In this document: in pieces, positions 30,068 to 38,848 of the stretch
Numbering within the stretch: the first letter of the stretch is position 1
How the letters are laid out: every line of letters begins with the position of its first letter
DNA from: an uncultured Actinomycetes bacterium
GTDB taxonomy: Bacteria; Actinomycetota; Actinomycetes; S36-B12; UBA10799
NCBI GenBank assembly: GCA_946803585.1
Contig: CAMPEQ010000010.1
Coordinates: forward strand, 62,001 to 126,000
Reading direction: 5' to 3'
DNA length: 64,000 nt
Made by a program: the position numbers and the translations under genes
The notes under the pieces: model-generated
Seen by the model: the letters and a program-made list of their open reading frames with translations, nothing else
Database searches by the model: none
Told to the model about the DNA's origin: nothing

Positions 30068-30114
30068 AGTGCCCGGCGGACCGGTGCGGATCGCGCGATG
30101 ATCCGCCGGACACT
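30068..30114 (-). other. bistable hairpin after the ilvB attenuator
   Basis: Two mutually exclusive folds: a long stem 30068-30080 with 30102-30114 (13 pairs including one G-U), and a local hairpin 30086-30092 with 30100-30106 (seven perfect pairs). They share 30102-30106. The element starts right after the U-tract of the ilvB attenuator and ends 93 bases before ilvB. Function unknown; could be a 5' stabiliser or a second switch. Confidence 0.5.
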
Positions 30115-30146
30115 AAAAAACCCCCCTGCCTGGCGGCAATGGAGGG
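30115..30146 (-). terminator. attenuator terminator in the ilvB leader
   Basis: On the minus strand CCCTCC pairs with GGGGGG (30141-30146 with 30121-30126), with an inner TGCC/GGCA stem, followed by six T (30115-30120). A textbook intrinsic terminator placed between the leader peptide and ilvB. Confidence 0.85.
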
Positions 30147-30149
30147 TGG

Positions 30150-30184
30150 GCGTGCGGGCTGAGGATTACTCAGTCGGCGCACGC
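30150..30184 (-). promoter_or_regulatory. leader hairpin overlapping the ilvB leader peptide
   Basis: Outer stem GCGTGCG/CGCACGC (30178-30184 with 30150-30156) and inner stem CTGAG/CTCAG (30169-30173 with 30159-30163). Its first arm covers leader codons Ala-Cys-Ala, six bases after the Val codons, so a ribosome stalled there would block it. Confidence 0.7.
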
Positions 30185-30214
30185 CTTGGTTACTACGAGA
30201 ATGCTGTGATGCAT
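30170..30214 (-). CDS. ilvB leader peptide (Ile-Leu-Val-Val)
   Basis: Fourteen codons reading MHHSILVVTKACAD and a TGA stop. The consecutive codons ATT CTC GTA GTA report all three branched-chain amino acids, and GTA should be uncommon in this genome. The peptide is followed by a hairpin overlapping its last codons and then by a terminator with six T. TATGGT (30221-30226) lies exactly six bases before the ATG, so the leader is probably leaderless. Multivalent attenuation of ilvB operons by such peptides is known in actinobacteria, for example corynebacteria. Confidence 0.8.
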   Translation of the reverse strand: MHHSILVVTKACAD

Positions 30215-30220
30215 GGGTAA

Positions 30221-30226
30221 ACCATA
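30221..30226 (-). promoter_or_regulatory. -10 of the ilvB leader transcript
   Basis: TATGGT on the minus strand, six bases from the leader ATG. I see no good -35. Transcription would start at or next to the ATG. Confidence 0.6.
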
Positions 30227-30344
30227 GCCCCAGTGTTCGCGGAGTGCACGCCGGGGGTGCGATTGTTTCCTTCAGCCCGTAATCGCTTCAGGAGATCTCG
30301 GTCCTGACCGGAATCTTCGCCACGTAATATCTGGCTATTCACAC

Positions 30345-30371
30345 CAATCCAGACGGTCGGGGTGTCCGAAC
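30345..30371 (+). promoter_or_regulatory. SigK-type promoter candidate for the FAS1 gene
   Basis: CAATCC (30345-30350), 15 bases, then CCGAAC (30366-30371), resembling the mycobacterial SigK consensus CCATCC and CCGAATA. It lies about 60 bases before the FAS1 start and close to a SigK-like gene, so autoregulation of the cluster is plausible. The rest of 30227-30432 shows no gene. Confidence 0.45.
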
Positions 30372-30432
30372 TACTTACATATCAACTGACAGAGCGACCA
30401 GCGCACCCGGTGGTAGCCAGATTGGAGGAGTC

Positions 30433-31041
30433 ATGCTCACGAGCGTGAAGAGCACGACCCTGACCCTAGGCACCGCGGCTCTCATCCTCAGCGCGACTGC
30501 GTGCGGAGCTACGTCGGCCAGCGACAACAGCACGGCCTCGCCGGGTAGCGACGAGCTGTTTGGACCTGCCTGTGCGTCACTTCCGACCTCTGGCCCAGGT
30601 TCTGTCGCAGAGATCGAGAAACAGCGGGTCGATTCCGCTGTATCTGGTATCCCCGTCCTCAGCACCTTGGTGACCCAAGCCCAAGCCGCCGGACTAGCGG
30701 GAACTTTGAACTCGGCGGAAGGCGTGACCGTCTTCGCCCCAACCAATGACGCCTTCGCATCGGTATCGGCCGACACCCTCAAGACGCTCGCAGCCGACCC
30801 AACGGGAGCCCTCGCGACGGTCTTGGAGTACCACGTCGTCCAGGGCCAGCTAGCGCCCGATCAGCTGGTGGGCACCCACCCCACCATTGAGGGTCAAGAC
30901 CTCACAATCACCGGAGTCGACGACGACTTCACCATCAACGACACCGCCGAGATCGTGTGCGGCAACATCAAAACAGCTAACGCACTCGTCTACTTGATCG
31001 ATGGCGTACTCGTACCACCAACTACTAGCCAGCCCGAATGA
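30433..31041 (+). CDS. fasciclin (FAS1) domain lipoprotein, MPT70/MPT83-like
   Basis: 202 residues. A signal peptide ends at a weak lipobox-like SATAC (Cys near residue 24). The FAS1 domain fills about 60-195: IPVLSTLVTQAQAAGLAGTL, GVTVFAPTNDAF (the conserved H1 motif), LEYHVVQGQLAPDQL (YH motif), and ALVYLIDGVLVPP at the end. Two Cys (GPACASLP and EIVCGNIK) could form a disulfide, as in MPT70. FAS1 proteins mediate adhesion or ligand binding at the cell surface. GGAGG precedes the ATG. It sits directly before SigK- and RskA-like genes, the same association as mpt70/mpt83 with sigK-rskA in mycobacteria. Confidence 0.92.
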   Translation: MLTSVKSTTLTLGTAALILSATACGATSASDNSTASPGSDELFGPACASLPTSGPGSVAEIEKQRVDSAVSGIPVLSTLVTQAQAAGLAGTLNSAEGVTVFAPTNDAFASVSADTLKTLAADPTGALATVLEYHVVQGQLAPDQLVGTHPTIEGQDLTITGVDDDFTINDTAEIVCGNIKTANALVYLIDGVLVPPTTSQPE

Positions 31042-31090
31042 TCGACCCAACTCATAGCTGCGGCGAGCGCACCGGAAAGGGGCCGCAAGG

Positions 31091-31678
31091 ATGACGGTGA
31101 TTCCGTTCGAGTCGATGTCCACATCGAACAAAGACCCAGATGAGGTGACGAAGTTGCTACTCCTTACTGCTCGAGGTGATGAAGCTGCGTTTCGGGACCT
31201 CTACGACCTGATGGCTGGCTCAGTGTTCGGCCTCGTTCGGCGTGTCCTACGCGACCCGTCGCAAAGCGAGGAGGTCGCCCAAGAGGTCTTGGTAGAGGTG
31301 TGGCGGCTAGCGGCACGATTCGATCCTGATCGAGGAACCGGAAAGACATGGATCTTGACAATGGCCCACCGTCGAGCAATCGATCGAGTGCGGTCAGCTC
31401 AGTCAGCGGCGAACCGGGACACAGCCTACGGAGTCGCGAGCCACGAGCCCGACCACGATCACGTCAGCGCGGATGTTGAGCACGAGTTCGAGAAGCGACA
31501 AGTACGAAACGCCATGAAGCAACTCACGCCTATTCAGCGTGCAGCCGTGGAGTTGGCCTTTTACAAGGGATACACCCATACCGAGGTCGCCACAACACTG
31601 GAGATCCCGCTCGGTACCGCCAAAACCCGATTACGCGACGGCCTGATCCACTTACGAGATGCCCTGGGGGTGACCTGA
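31091..31678 (+). CDS. ECF sigma factor, SigK-like
   Basis: 195 residues. Region 2 spans about 25-95 (FRDLYDLMAGSVFGLVRRVL, QEVLVEVWRLAARFDPDRG, WILTMAHRRAIDRVRSAQS) and region 4 about 135-190 (LTPIQRAAVELAFYKGYTHT, LEIPLGTAKTRLRDGLIHLR). It directs RNA polymerase to a small regulon once released from its anti-sigma factor. Its stop overlaps the ATG of the RskA-like gene, so the two are coupled. GGAAAGGGG lies upstream of the ATG; a second Met nine residues in is a possible start. The adjacent FAS1 gene and its candidate promoter suggest the regulon. Confidence 0.92.
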   Translation: MTVIPFESMSTSNKDPDEVTKLLLLTARGDEAAFRDLYDLMAGSVFGLVRRVLRDPSQSEEVAQEVLVEVWRLAARFDPDRGTGKTWILTMAHRRAIDRVRSAQSAANRDTAYGVASHEPDHDHVSADVEHEFEKRQVRNAMKQLTPIQRAAVELAFYKGYTHTEVATTLEIPLGTAKTRLRDGLIHLRDALGVT

Positions 31679-32436
31679 TGGACGCAAACGAGTACGACAA
31701 TGAAGCGGAAATCCACCTACTCGCTGGCCCCTACGCACTCGACGCACTCGACGACATCGAACGGGCCCGGTTCGATCGCCATCTCGCTACTTGCGAACCG
31801 TGCCAAAACGAGACCTATGAACTCCTGGCAACAGTGGCCCGCCTCGGCGAAGCAGACGCCGAGGCTGCCCCGCCTGCCATGCGGGATGCGGTGCTGGCGC
31901 AGATCGCCCAAACACCGCAGGTCGTGCCGCGATCTCAAGCAGCCACTTCCTCCGACCAGAGAGCCTCCAAAGGTCGGCGTGCGACACGTTGGCTAGGGGC
32001 GGCGGCGGCAGTGCTAGCGATTGGCGCCATCGGAGCGGGGATCTTCGGAGTTCAAGAACGACAGAGTGCTGATGTCCTGACGGCACAGTCACAGCAGGTG
32101 GCGGACCTTGTGGCAAGTCCGGACACGATCGTTCGCCAGATGCCGATGGGAGATGCCAGCTCGGCGGTGGTGATGTCACCGAGTAAGGGCCAAGCCATGA
32201 TGATCGCCCAAGGCGTTCCAGCGCTTCCGGCGGATCAGACGTATGAGCTTTGGACGCTCACCGCCGACGGGCAAGCGAGGCCGGCCGGAACCTGGGTACC
32301 GGGTCCCAACGGAACCGCCACGGTCGCTCTTGAAGGCGATCTGGCCGGAACAGCAGCAGTCGCTGTCACGGTCGAACCTGCGGGCGGATCGTCAACCCCT
32401 AGCGGGGCACCGATCGCCCAGGTCGTGATGGCGTAG
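31678..32436 (+). CDS. anti-sigma factor, RskA-like
   Basis: 252 residues. The cytoplasmic N-terminal part has the helical anti-sigma fold with a zinc-binding-type motif HLATCEPC (H-x3-C-x2-C) near residue 35. A single membrane helix (WLGAAAAVLAIGAIGAGIFG) lies near 105-125, and the C-terminal extracytoplasmic RskA domain follows, with SSAVVMSPSKGQAMMIAQGV and QTYELWTLTADGQARPAGTW. It holds the SigK-like factor at the membrane until proteolysis or redox change frees it, as for mycobacterial RskA. ATG overlaps the sigma-factor stop. Confidence 0.92.
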   Translation: MDANEYDNEAEIHLLAGPYALDALDDIERARFDRHLATCEPCQNETYELLATVARLGEADAEAAPPAMRDAVLAQIAQTPQVVPRSQAATSSDQRASKGRRATRWLGAAAAVLAIGAIGAGIFGVQERQSADVLTAQSQQVADLVASPDTIVRQMPMGDASSAVVMSPSKGQAMMIAQGVPALPADQTYELWTLTADGQARPAGTWVPGPNGTATVALEGDLAGTAAVAVTVEPAGGSSTPSGAPIAQVVMA

Positions 32437-32449
32437 CCCAACGCAAACT

Positions 32450-32519
32450 CCGCGAGCCCCTAGTGGTCGGCATCCCCGCACTCCTCCGGTGAGGTATATG
32501 CCACTGCGGGGGTTCGCGG
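32450..32519. terminator. long imperfect stem-loop between rskA-like gene and ilvD
   Basis: Arms CCGCGA-CCCC-GTGG (32450-32466) and CCAC-GGGG-TCGCGG (32501-32519) pair with small asymmetries around a 34-base loop. It fills the gap between two converging genes, so it probably ends both transcripts. Confidence 0.65.
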
Positions 32520-32535
32520 TCTGCCAAAGACTCGC

Positions 32536-34209
32536 CTAATCGCAGACTGCCCCTCGCGAGGCCGAGCCGACCAGCTTCTCGTACTTGCTCAGCACGCCGC
32601 GTTTGAATGGGTGCTCGACGGGCGTCCACGATTGGCGGCGACGATCGAGTTCAGCGGGATCAACAAGCAGGTCCAACGTACGGTTCGCGAGGTCAATCAC
32701 GATCTTGTCACCGTCTTGGACTAAACCAATCGGTCCTCCGACCGAGGCTTCTGGCGCAATATGACCAACGCAGAGCCCGGTCGTTCCACCGCTGAACCTC
32801 CCGTCAGTCATCAACAGCACATCCTTACCAAGTCCAGCACCCTTGATTGCCCCGGTAATCATCAACATCTCACGCATCCCAGGCCCTCCACGGGGCCCTT
32901 CATAGCGGATAACGACAGCGTCGCCGGCCTGAATAGTGCCGTCCTCAAGCGCGTCCATTGCGGCCTGTTCGCGGTCAAAGACGCGTGCCGTTCCTTCGAA
33001 TAGGTCGACACCGATTCCCGCGTTCTTGGTGACGCACCCTTCAGGAGCTAGTGAGCCGTGCAGGATTGTGATTCCACCGGTGGCATCGAGCGGCGATTGC
33101 GTTGCACGCATGATGTCGCCGTCGGGATCTGGCGGGTTCACTTCCTCCAGGTTCTCCGCCAAAGTCTTACCAGTAACAGTCATACAGTCGCCGTGAAGCA
33201 AACCCGCATCCAAAAGTGCTCGCATGACGACAGGGACCCCGCCGACTCGATCAACATCGGTCATCACATAGCGACCGAACGGCTTAACATCTGCCAGCAA
33301 CGGGACCCGCTCGGAAATCCGCTGGAAGTCCGAGAGCTCGAGGTCGATATCGGCCTCATGGGCAATCGCCAGCAAATGCAGCACGGCATTTGTCGATCCG
33401 CCGAACGCCATCACGACACTGATGGCGTTCTCAAGCGACTCACGAGTGATGATGTCTCTGGCCGTGATGCCTTGTCGAATGAGTTCCACGACAGCCTCAC
33501 CGCTTCGCCGCGCGTAGCCATCCCGGCGACGGTCGACGGCCGGCGGAGCAGCAGATCCGGGTAGGGACATTCCCATTGCCTCGGCGGCACTAGCCATCGT
33601 GTTGGCGGTGTACATCCCCCCGCAGGCGCCCTCGCCCGGGCAGATTGCCTTCTCAATGGCATCAACCTCTGCTCTGGTGATTAGCCCGCGAGCGCAGGCG
33701 CCAACCGCCTCAAATGCGTCGATGATCGTGACCTGTTTGTCCCCCACTAAGCCGGGCATGATGGAGCCGGCGTAGACGAACACGCTCGCAACATCGATTC
33801 GGGCCGCTGACATGAGCATGCCAGGCAGACTCTTGTCACAACCAGCGAAGTTCACCATCCCGTCGAGGCGCTCGGCCTGCATGACGGCTTCGACTGAATC
33901 GGCGATGATCTCGCGGCTCACCAGCGAGAAGTGCATCCCCACGTGACCCATGGAAATCCCATCGGAGACCGAGATGGTCCCGAACTGCATAGGGAATCCA
34001 CCCGCACCGTGCACACCCTCCTTGGCGTTGAGAGCAAGGCGTTCGAGTGACAGGTTGCAGGGAGTGATCTCATTCCACGACGAGGCGATGCCGATTTGAG
34101 GCTTCTCGAAGTCGGCTGTCTCCATCCCGACCGCCCGCAGCATTCCGCGGGCAGGGGCACGCTCTAGGCCGTCGGTAACTTGGCTGCTGCGAGGTTTCAT
34201 ATTGACCAT
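32536..34209 (-). CDS. ilvD: dihydroxy-acid dehydratase
   Basis: 557 residues. Fe-S ligand Cys and motifs are visible: [17 protein letters not shown] near residue 45, [19 protein letters not shown] near 118, and [20 protein letters not shown] near 190, which fits the three-Cys cluster of the family; [20 protein letters not shown] near 455 is the C-terminal signature. It dehydrates dihydroxy-isovalerate and -methylvalerate to the 2-oxo acids. There is no Shine-Dalgarno before the ATG at 34209; TAGTCT (34217-34222) lies seven bases upstream, so the mRNA may be leaderless. An ATG at 34200 is the alternative. Confidence 0.96.
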   Translation of the reverse strand: MVNMKPRSSQVTDGLERAPARGMLRAVGMETADFEKPQIGIASSWNEITPCNLSLERLALNAKEGVHGAGGFPMQFGTISVSDGISMGHVGMHFSLVSREIIADSVEAVMQAERLDGMVNFAGCDKSLPGMLMSAARIDVASVFVYAGSIMPGLVGDKQVTIIDAFEAVGACARGLITRAEVDAIEKAICPGEGACGGMYTANTMASAAEAMGMSLPGSAAPPAVDRRRDGYARRSGEAVVELIRQGITARDIITRESLENAISVVMAFGGSTNAVLHLLAIAHEADIDLELSDFQRISERVPLLADVKPFGRYVMTDVDRVGGVPVVMRALLDAGLLHGDCMTVTGKTLAENLEEVNPPDPDGDIMRATQSPLDATGGITILHGSLAPEGCVTKNAGIGVDLFEGTARVFDREQAAMDALEDGTIQAGDAVVIRYEGPRGGPGMREMLMITGAIKGAGLGKDVLLMTDGRFSGGTTGLCVGHIAPEASVGGPIGLVQDGDKIVIDLANRTLDLLVDPAELDRRRQSWTPVEHPFKRGVLSKYEKLVGSASRGAVCD

Positions 34210-34217
34210 ATGGTCAA
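34202..34217. promoter_or_regulatory. palindrome over the ilvD start site
   Basis: TTGACCATATGGTCAA is a perfect 16-bp palindrome that includes the ATG at 34209 and abuts the putative -10 TAGTCT. A protein bound here would block initiation, so it is an operator candidate. Confidence 0.5.
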
Positions 34218-34293
34218 GACTACGCGCGTGGGCCGCTGTGATTTTGCACAGGATCTGGTCTGCGCAGCGCCGTGATATGTCACTCTATTAGCT

Positions 34294-35301
34294 ATGTATT
34301 CAACCTTCGAGTTCACGTCGGCGGACGGAACTGTGCTTGAGGGGTGGACCAATAACGGCACGGGACCACCAATCCTGGTGTGCAACGGGTTAGGGGTTCC
34401 ACCCGAAGCGTGGCCTCGACTCCTTGACCCTGACTGCGGATATCAGGTGGTTGGCTACAACCACCGCGGCACAATGGGATCGCAGCGCCCGGCCGATCCC
34501 GATCGCATTCGCATCGATGACTTCGTAGCCGACGCGCTCGCTGTCCTAGACCATGTGGGAATCGACAAGGCGATCTTGGTCGCCTGGTCCTACGGAGTCA
34601 ACGTCAGCTTCGAGTTGACTGCTGCTCACCCCCAACGGGTAGCCGGGCTCGTGATGTGCGCCGGTGTCCCCGGTGGCACCCTCGATTCCGCGTTTGCCCC
34701 ACTGCTTGTCCCTCGCCAATTGCGGAAACCTTTGGGCTTAGCAGTCCTTAGAGCTGGCGAGCTAGTGGGACCACAGCTCAACGCACTGGCTAAGTTCGTG
34801 CCGGTAACTCGAACCACCGCCGATGTCATGCGCTACACCGGAATGATTATGCCCAGCGCCCGAAGTGAGGACATCGTTCCCTGGCTCGACTCGTTCATCA
34901 AACTGGACTTCGCGTGGTACTTCCATCTATTCCCCGCTGCAGGGGAACACGAGCGAATCGACCCGTCCTTCGTTGACGTTCCGGTCACGGTTGCCGCCGG
35001 CGGGATGGACACTCTCACTTCCATGCTTGACGTCGTAGCGTTCGCCAAGGAGATCGAGCACGCGCAAGTCCATGTCCTGCGTGGCACGCACTTCATCCCG
35101 TTGGAGTTCCCTGACGAGATCATGGCGATGATTGACGACGTCCTATTGCGCTCGGAGCTTGCACCAGAGCAAGTCGTCGCCCAGCGCACGTCCGTCATCG
35201 ACATTCGCTCATACGAGGGCCAGACTTACTACGAGCACCAGGCGACGGCTTTCCATGCATCGGAGAAACCGGCGACGGCTCCTACCGACGATTCAGAGTA
35301 G
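34294..35301 (+). CDS. alpha/beta-hydrolase
   Basis: 335 residues. The hydrolase core runs from FTSADGTVLEGWTNNGTGPP through LVCNGLGVPPEAWP, VVGYNHRGTMGSQRP and the nucleophile elbow AWSYGVNVSFEL near residue 95, to AGGMDTLTSMLD and the catalytic His in LRGTHFIPLEFPDE near 270. The substrate is unknown. The elbow has Trp-Ser-Tyr in place of the usual small residue two before Ser. A short tail of about 60 residues follows the fold. TGT-CACTCT lies seven bases before the ATG, hinting at a leaderless start. Stop codons of this gene and gatB abut with no gap. Confidence 0.88.
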   Translation: MYSTFEFTSADGTVLEGWTNNGTGPPILVCNGLGVPPEAWPRLLDPDCGYQVVGYNHRGTMGSQRPADPDRIRIDDFVADALAVLDHVGIDKAILVAWSYGVNVSFELTAAHPQRVAGLVMCAGVPGGTLDSAFAPLLVPRQLRKPLGLAVLRAGELVGPQLNALAKFVPVTRTTADVMRYTGMIMPSARSEDIVPWLDSFIKLDFAWYFHLFPAAGEHERIDPSFVDVPVTVAAGGMDTLTSMLDVVAFAKEIEHAQVHVLRGTHFIPLEFPDEIMAMIDDVLLRSELAPEQVVAQRTSVIDIRSYEGQTYYEHQATAFHASEKPATAPTDDSE

Positions 35302-36828
35302 CTACTCTGGTGTGACACCGAGCTTCTCGAAGAGCAACTCCCGCACTCGCCCCGCGTCGGCTTGACCGCGGGTCGCCTTCATCACCGCGCCAACAATGAC
35401 ACCGGCGGCCTGGGGCTTGCCACCAGTAATCCGACCCACGACATCGGGATTGGCCGCGACTGCCTCGTCGATGGCGGCCAGAAGCGGCCCGTCATCGGAC
35501 ACAACTGCCAACCCTCGGCTCTCGATAACTGCGTCTGGTTCACCCTCGCCCGCGAGCACTCCCTCGATCACCTTGCGAGCAAGTTTGTCGTTGAGAGTGC
35601 CGGAATCGACCAGCTCCGCGAGCCGCGCCACCTGAGCGGGAGTGATCGCCAGCTCAGCCAGTGAGGTCCCTTGCGAGTTAGCGATACGCGTCAATTCTCC
35701 TAGCCACCACTTGCGCGCAGCACTGTGATCTGCCCCCGCCTCAATCGTGGCAACTACCAGTTCGAGCGCGCCGGCGTTAACCACTGACTGCATATCGAAG
35801 TCCGACAAGTCCCATTCCTGCTGCAGGCGGGCAATCCGCAGCCCTGGGGCCTCCGGTAGCCCCGCACGCAGCTCATCAACCCATTGCTTCTCCGGCGCGA
35901 TTGGAATGAGGTCAGGCTCGGGAAAGTAGCGGTAGTCCTCAGCATCGGACTTAACTCGCCCAGAGGTGGTGTCGCCAGTTGTCTCCTGGAAATGGCGCGT
36001 TTCCTGAACGACTGTTCCACCCGAAGAAAGCACATTCGATTGTCGAATGATCTCCGAGCGCAATGCCCGCTCGACAGACCGGAACGAGTTGACGTTCTTC
36101 GTCTCGGTGCGAGTACCCCACACGGGCGACCCCTTAGGCATCAACGAGATATTCGCGTCACATCGCAGCGATCCCTGCTCCATCCGAACATCAGAGACCC
36201 CGAGTGACTTCACGACCTCGCGCAAGGCCTGAACATAGGCTCGACCGACCTCAGGAGCAAGCGCACCAGTGCCCGGCACCGGTTTGGTGACAATCTCAAT
36301 CAGCGGCACACCGGCTCGGTTGTAGTCGACCAGTGAATAGTCCGCGCCGTGGATCCGACCGGTATCACCACCTGTGTGCAGGAGCTTTCCGGTGTCCTCC
36401 TCCATATGGACGCGTTCGATCTCTACGCGCACGTTCTGGTGGTTTCCATCGGCATCAACGACGTCGACGTCAAGGTAGCCGTCGCTGCAAAGTGGTTCGT
36501 CGTACTGCGAGATCTGGTAGTCCTTGGGCATATCCGGGTAGAAGTAGTTCTTGCGTGCGAATCGGCACCAGGAGGCGATCTCGCAGTTCAACGCCAGACC
36601 AATCTTGATCGTCGATTCGACTGCCGTGCGATTAACCACTGGCATCGAACCTGGTAACCCCACACAGGTGGGACACACCTGTGTGTTTGGGGCAGCGCCG
36701 AACTCGGTCGGGCAGCCGCAGAACATCTTCGAGTTTGTCGATAACTCGACGTGAACCTCGAATCCAAGCAGCGGGTCATAGGCCGCGATTGCATCGTCAA
36801 ACGTCAGCGTCGTGTCTGTGGTGGTCAT
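35302..36828 (-). CDS. gatB: Asp/Glu-tRNA amidotransferase subunit B
   Basis: 508 residues. The cradle domain opens with [20 protein letters not shown], followed by the zinc-type Cys motif CGCPTEFG and [12 protein letters not shown], and [20 protein letters not shown] near 110; the helical and YqeY-like tail domains occupy roughly 310-505, ending [11 protein letters not shown]. GatB binds tRNA and phosphorylates the mischarged Glu or Asp. Its ATG overlaps the gatA stop, so gatC-gatA-gatB is one operon. Confidence 0.97.
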   Translation of the reverse strand: MTTTDTTLTFDDAIAAYDPLLGFEVHVELSTNSKMFCGCPTEFGAAPNTQVCPTCVGLPGSMPVVNRTAVESTIKIGLALNCEIASWCRFARKNYFYPDMPKDYQISQYDEPLCSDGYLDVDVVDADGNHQNVRVEIERVHMEEDTGKLLHTGGDTGRIHGADYSLVDYNRAGVPLIEIVTKPVPGTGALAPEVGRAYVQALREVVKSLGVSDVRMEQGSLRCDANISLMPKGSPVWGTRTETKNVNSFRSVERALRSEIIRQSNVLSSGGTVVQETRHFQETTGDTTSGRVKSDAEDYRYFPEPDLIPIAPEKQWVDELRAGLPEAPGLRIARLQQEWDLSDFDMQSVVNAGALELVVATIEAGADHSAARKWWLGELTRIANSQGTSLAELAITPAQVARLAELVDSGTLNDKLARKVIEGVLAGEGEPDAVIESRGLAVVSDDGPLLAAIDEAVAANPDVVGRITGGKPQAAGVIVGAVMKATRGQADAGRVRELLFEKLGVTPE

Positions 36829-38333
36829 AGTGCGGGAGCCTCCTCAATGAGGTGGTGGCCCCATCTGTTGACGAGCGCGGCCTCAAGTGCCGAACCAACG
36901 TTGTACATCCGATCATCTGCCATCGCTGGAGCCATGATCTGCAGCCCCACCGGCAGTCCATCCTCCGGAGCCAGCCCAATCGGCAGGCTCATCGCACAGT
37001 TACCGGCCAGGTTTACCGGAATGGTGGCGATGTCATTGAGGTACATCGCCACTGGGTCTGCGAGCTTCTCGCCGAACTTGAAGGCGGTAGTGGGTGTGGT
37101 CGGCGAGAGCAGGACGTCGACCTGGTCAAATGCTGCGGCAAAGTCGTTCGCGACCAGCGTTCGCACTTTCTGCGCCTGACCGTAGTAGGCGTCGTAGTAG
37201 CCGCTGGACAATGCATACGTACCGAGCATGATCCGGCGCTTCACCTCGTCACCGAAGCCCGCCGCGCGAGTTGCTGACATCACCTGCTCAACATTGGCAT
37301 CACCATCATCACCAGCCCGCAGACCAAAGCGCATCCCGTCAAAGCGAGCCAGATTACTCGAAGCCTCACTCGGCAAGATCAGATAGTAGGCCGCCAGCGC
37401 GTACTCGAAGTTGGGACAGCTGACCTCAACGACCTCGGCACCAAGCTCTCGCAGAATCTCTACGGCCTCATCGAAGCGCTGACTGACGCCGGCCTGATAG
37501 CCCTCACCCATGAGCTGACGAACGAGACCGATCTTAAGCCCGCGCACATCTGCCTTATGAGCGGCGCCAACAACATCAGGAACGGGCTGGGCGATGCTGG
37601 TGGAATCACGTGCGTCATGGCCACCGATGGCAGCATGAAGGAGTGCAGCGTCCATGACCGTGCGAGCAACGGGACCTGCCTGATCAAGTGATGACGCCAG
37701 CGCAATCAGCCCATAGCGCGACACACCCCCGTACGTAGGCTTCACGCCGACGGTGCCGGTCACTGCTCCCGGCTGACGGATCGATCCCCCAGTGTCAGTT
37801 CCCACAGCCAGGGGGGCCTCGTACGCAGCGACGGCGGCGGCAGAACCGCCTCCGGACCCGCCGGGGATACGTTCGAGATCCCACGGGTTATGCGTTGGGC
37901 CATAACCTGAATGCTCCGTGGAGGATCCCATCGCGAACTCGTCCATATTGGTCTTGCCAAGGATCACGCAGCCAGCCTCGCGAAGGCGATCAACGACACC
38001 GGAGTCATACGGCGGACGCCAACCCTCGAGGATTCTCGAACCAGCGGTGGTGGGGATACCCACTTGGGTGAAGATGTCCTTGAGCGCAACGGGGACTCCC
38101 GCGAGAGGACCAACCGGCTCACCTGCCGCGATCTTCGCGTCGATCGCTGCGGCCTGTGCCCGGGCACCTTCGTGGTCGATGTAGAGGAAGGCGTGAACGG
38201 CCGGATCGACCTCGTCGATTCTGGCCAGATGTGCATTCGTCACCTCAAGCGCCGTCACATCACCGGCGACAATCGCTGCGGCGAGCGCGGCGGCAGTGGA
38301 CCTCGTCAGACTCCTTTGGCCATCGGCGCTCAT
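36825..38333 (-). CDS. gatA: Asp/Glu-tRNA amidotransferase subunit A
   Basis: 502 residues of the amidase-signature family. The Lys of the Ser-cisSer-Lys triad is in [14 protein letters not shown] near residue 80, and the Ser-rich signature is [20 protein letters not shown] followed by [14 protein letters not shown]-like [17 protein letters not shown] near 175. GatA releases ammonia from glutamine and channels it to GatB. Starts immediately after the gatC stop and overlaps gatB. Confidence 0.97.
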   Translation of the reverse strand: MSADGQRSLTRSTAAALAAAIVAGDVTALEVTNAHLARIDEVDPAVHAFLYIDHEGARAQAAAIDAKIAAGEPVGPLAGVPVALKDIFTQVGIPTTAGSRILEGWRPPYDSGVVDRLREAGCVILGKTNMDEFAMGSSTEHSGYGPTHNPWDLERIPGGSGGGSAAAVAAYEAPLAVGTDTGGSIRQPGAVTGTVGVKPTYGGVSRYGLIALASSLDQAGPVARTVMDAALLHAAIGGHDARDSTSIAQPVPDVVGAAHKADVRGLKIGLVRQLMGEGYQAGVSQRFDEAVEILRELGAEVVEVSCPNFEYALAAYYLILPSEASSNLARFDGMRFGLRAGDDGDANVEQVMSATRAAGFGDEVKRRIMLGTYALSSGYYDAYYGQAQKVRTLVANDFAAAFDQVDVLLSPTTPTTAFKFGEKLADPVAMYLNDIATIPVNLAGNCAMSLPIGLAPEDGLPVGLQIMAPAMADDRMYNVGSALEAALVNRWGHHLIEEAPAL

Positions 38334-38639
38334 TTACTCACCATCCAAGATGCGGGGTACGCGGAATCGTTCGTCCTCGGCAGCCGGTGCGCCAGCAAGG
38401 ACATCCTCGGCGCTGAGTCCCGGCGTCACAACATCCTCTCGCCAGACGTTGACCATTGGCTGGGGATGAGACATGGCTGGGACCTCATCGGCGGCAACCT
38501 CGCCAACCCGAGCCACCGCATGCAGGATGTGGTCGAGTTGATCGGCGTAGCGCGTCAGCTCGTCATCAGTGAGGGTCATCCGGGCGAGGTTGGCTAGGTG
38601 AGCCACCTGTTCAGTACTTATCGAAGTCTGCGAACTCAT
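38334..38639 (-). CDS. gatC: Asp/Glu-tRNA amidotransferase subunit C
   Basis: 101 residues. VAHLANLARMTLTDDELTRY near residue 10 and LDHILHAVARVGEVAADEVP are typical of GatC, which wraps GatA and GatB together. I place the start at ATG 38639 (MSSQTS) because TAGGAT (38647-38652) lies seven bases before it; the in-frame ATG at 38648 falls inside that hexamer. First gene of the gatCAB operon, divergent from the cysteine leader. Confidence 0.93.
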   Translation of the reverse strand: MSSQTSISTEQVAHLANLARMTLTDDELTRYADQLDHILHAVARVGEVAADEVPAMSHPQPMVNVWREDVVTPGLSAEDVLAGAPAAEDERFRVPRILDGE

Positions 38640-38690
38640 GGGCGTCATCCTAAGTCCACCGTGTATCGGGCACGCGGATGCATAAGGGTG

Positions 38691-38702
38691 TAACCTCTCG
38701 GA
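38691..38702 (+). promoter_or_regulatory. -10 of the cysteine-leader transcript
   Basis: TAACCT (38691-38696), then six bases, then the leader ATG at 38703. No ribosome-binding site, so the leader is predicted to be leaderless. Confidence 0.55.
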
Positions 38703-38786
38703 ATGCTCTTTGGCCGGTCCTCGCTACTCACTCGGCGACTTCATGTGGATCTTGGTCGAATCGCAGCTGATCTCTGTCAGGGCTAA
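38703..38786 (+). CDS. cysteine-type leader peptide
   Basis: 27 codons, ATG to TAA, containing LLTRRLHVDLGRIAADLCQG. This closely resembles short peptides annotated as leader peptides in actinobacteria ahead of sulfur-metabolism genes, which share R-R-x-H-V-D-L-x-R and a late Cys. The codons GAT CTC TGT CAG (38769-38780) can pair with CTGAGAGATC (38832-38841) in ten base pairs with a two-base bulge. That second strand contains the GAGAG ribosome-binding site of the flavin reductase. Stalling at the TGT codon under cysteine shortage would free it. A six-bp stem with a TTCG loop (38790-38805) lies between the two strands. Confidence 0.7.
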   Translation: MLFGRSSLLTRRLHVDLGRIAADLCQG

Positions 38787-38848
38787 CGAGCCTCGTTCGC
38801 GAGGCACTCCCGCGACGTTGCCCACCTCACACTGAGAGATCATCACCA

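Noticed and set aside
29975-30250. T-box riboswitch before ilvB
   Set aside because: No T-box consensus or specifier loop seen; a leader peptide with Ile-Leu-Val-Val codons and a terminator explains the region.
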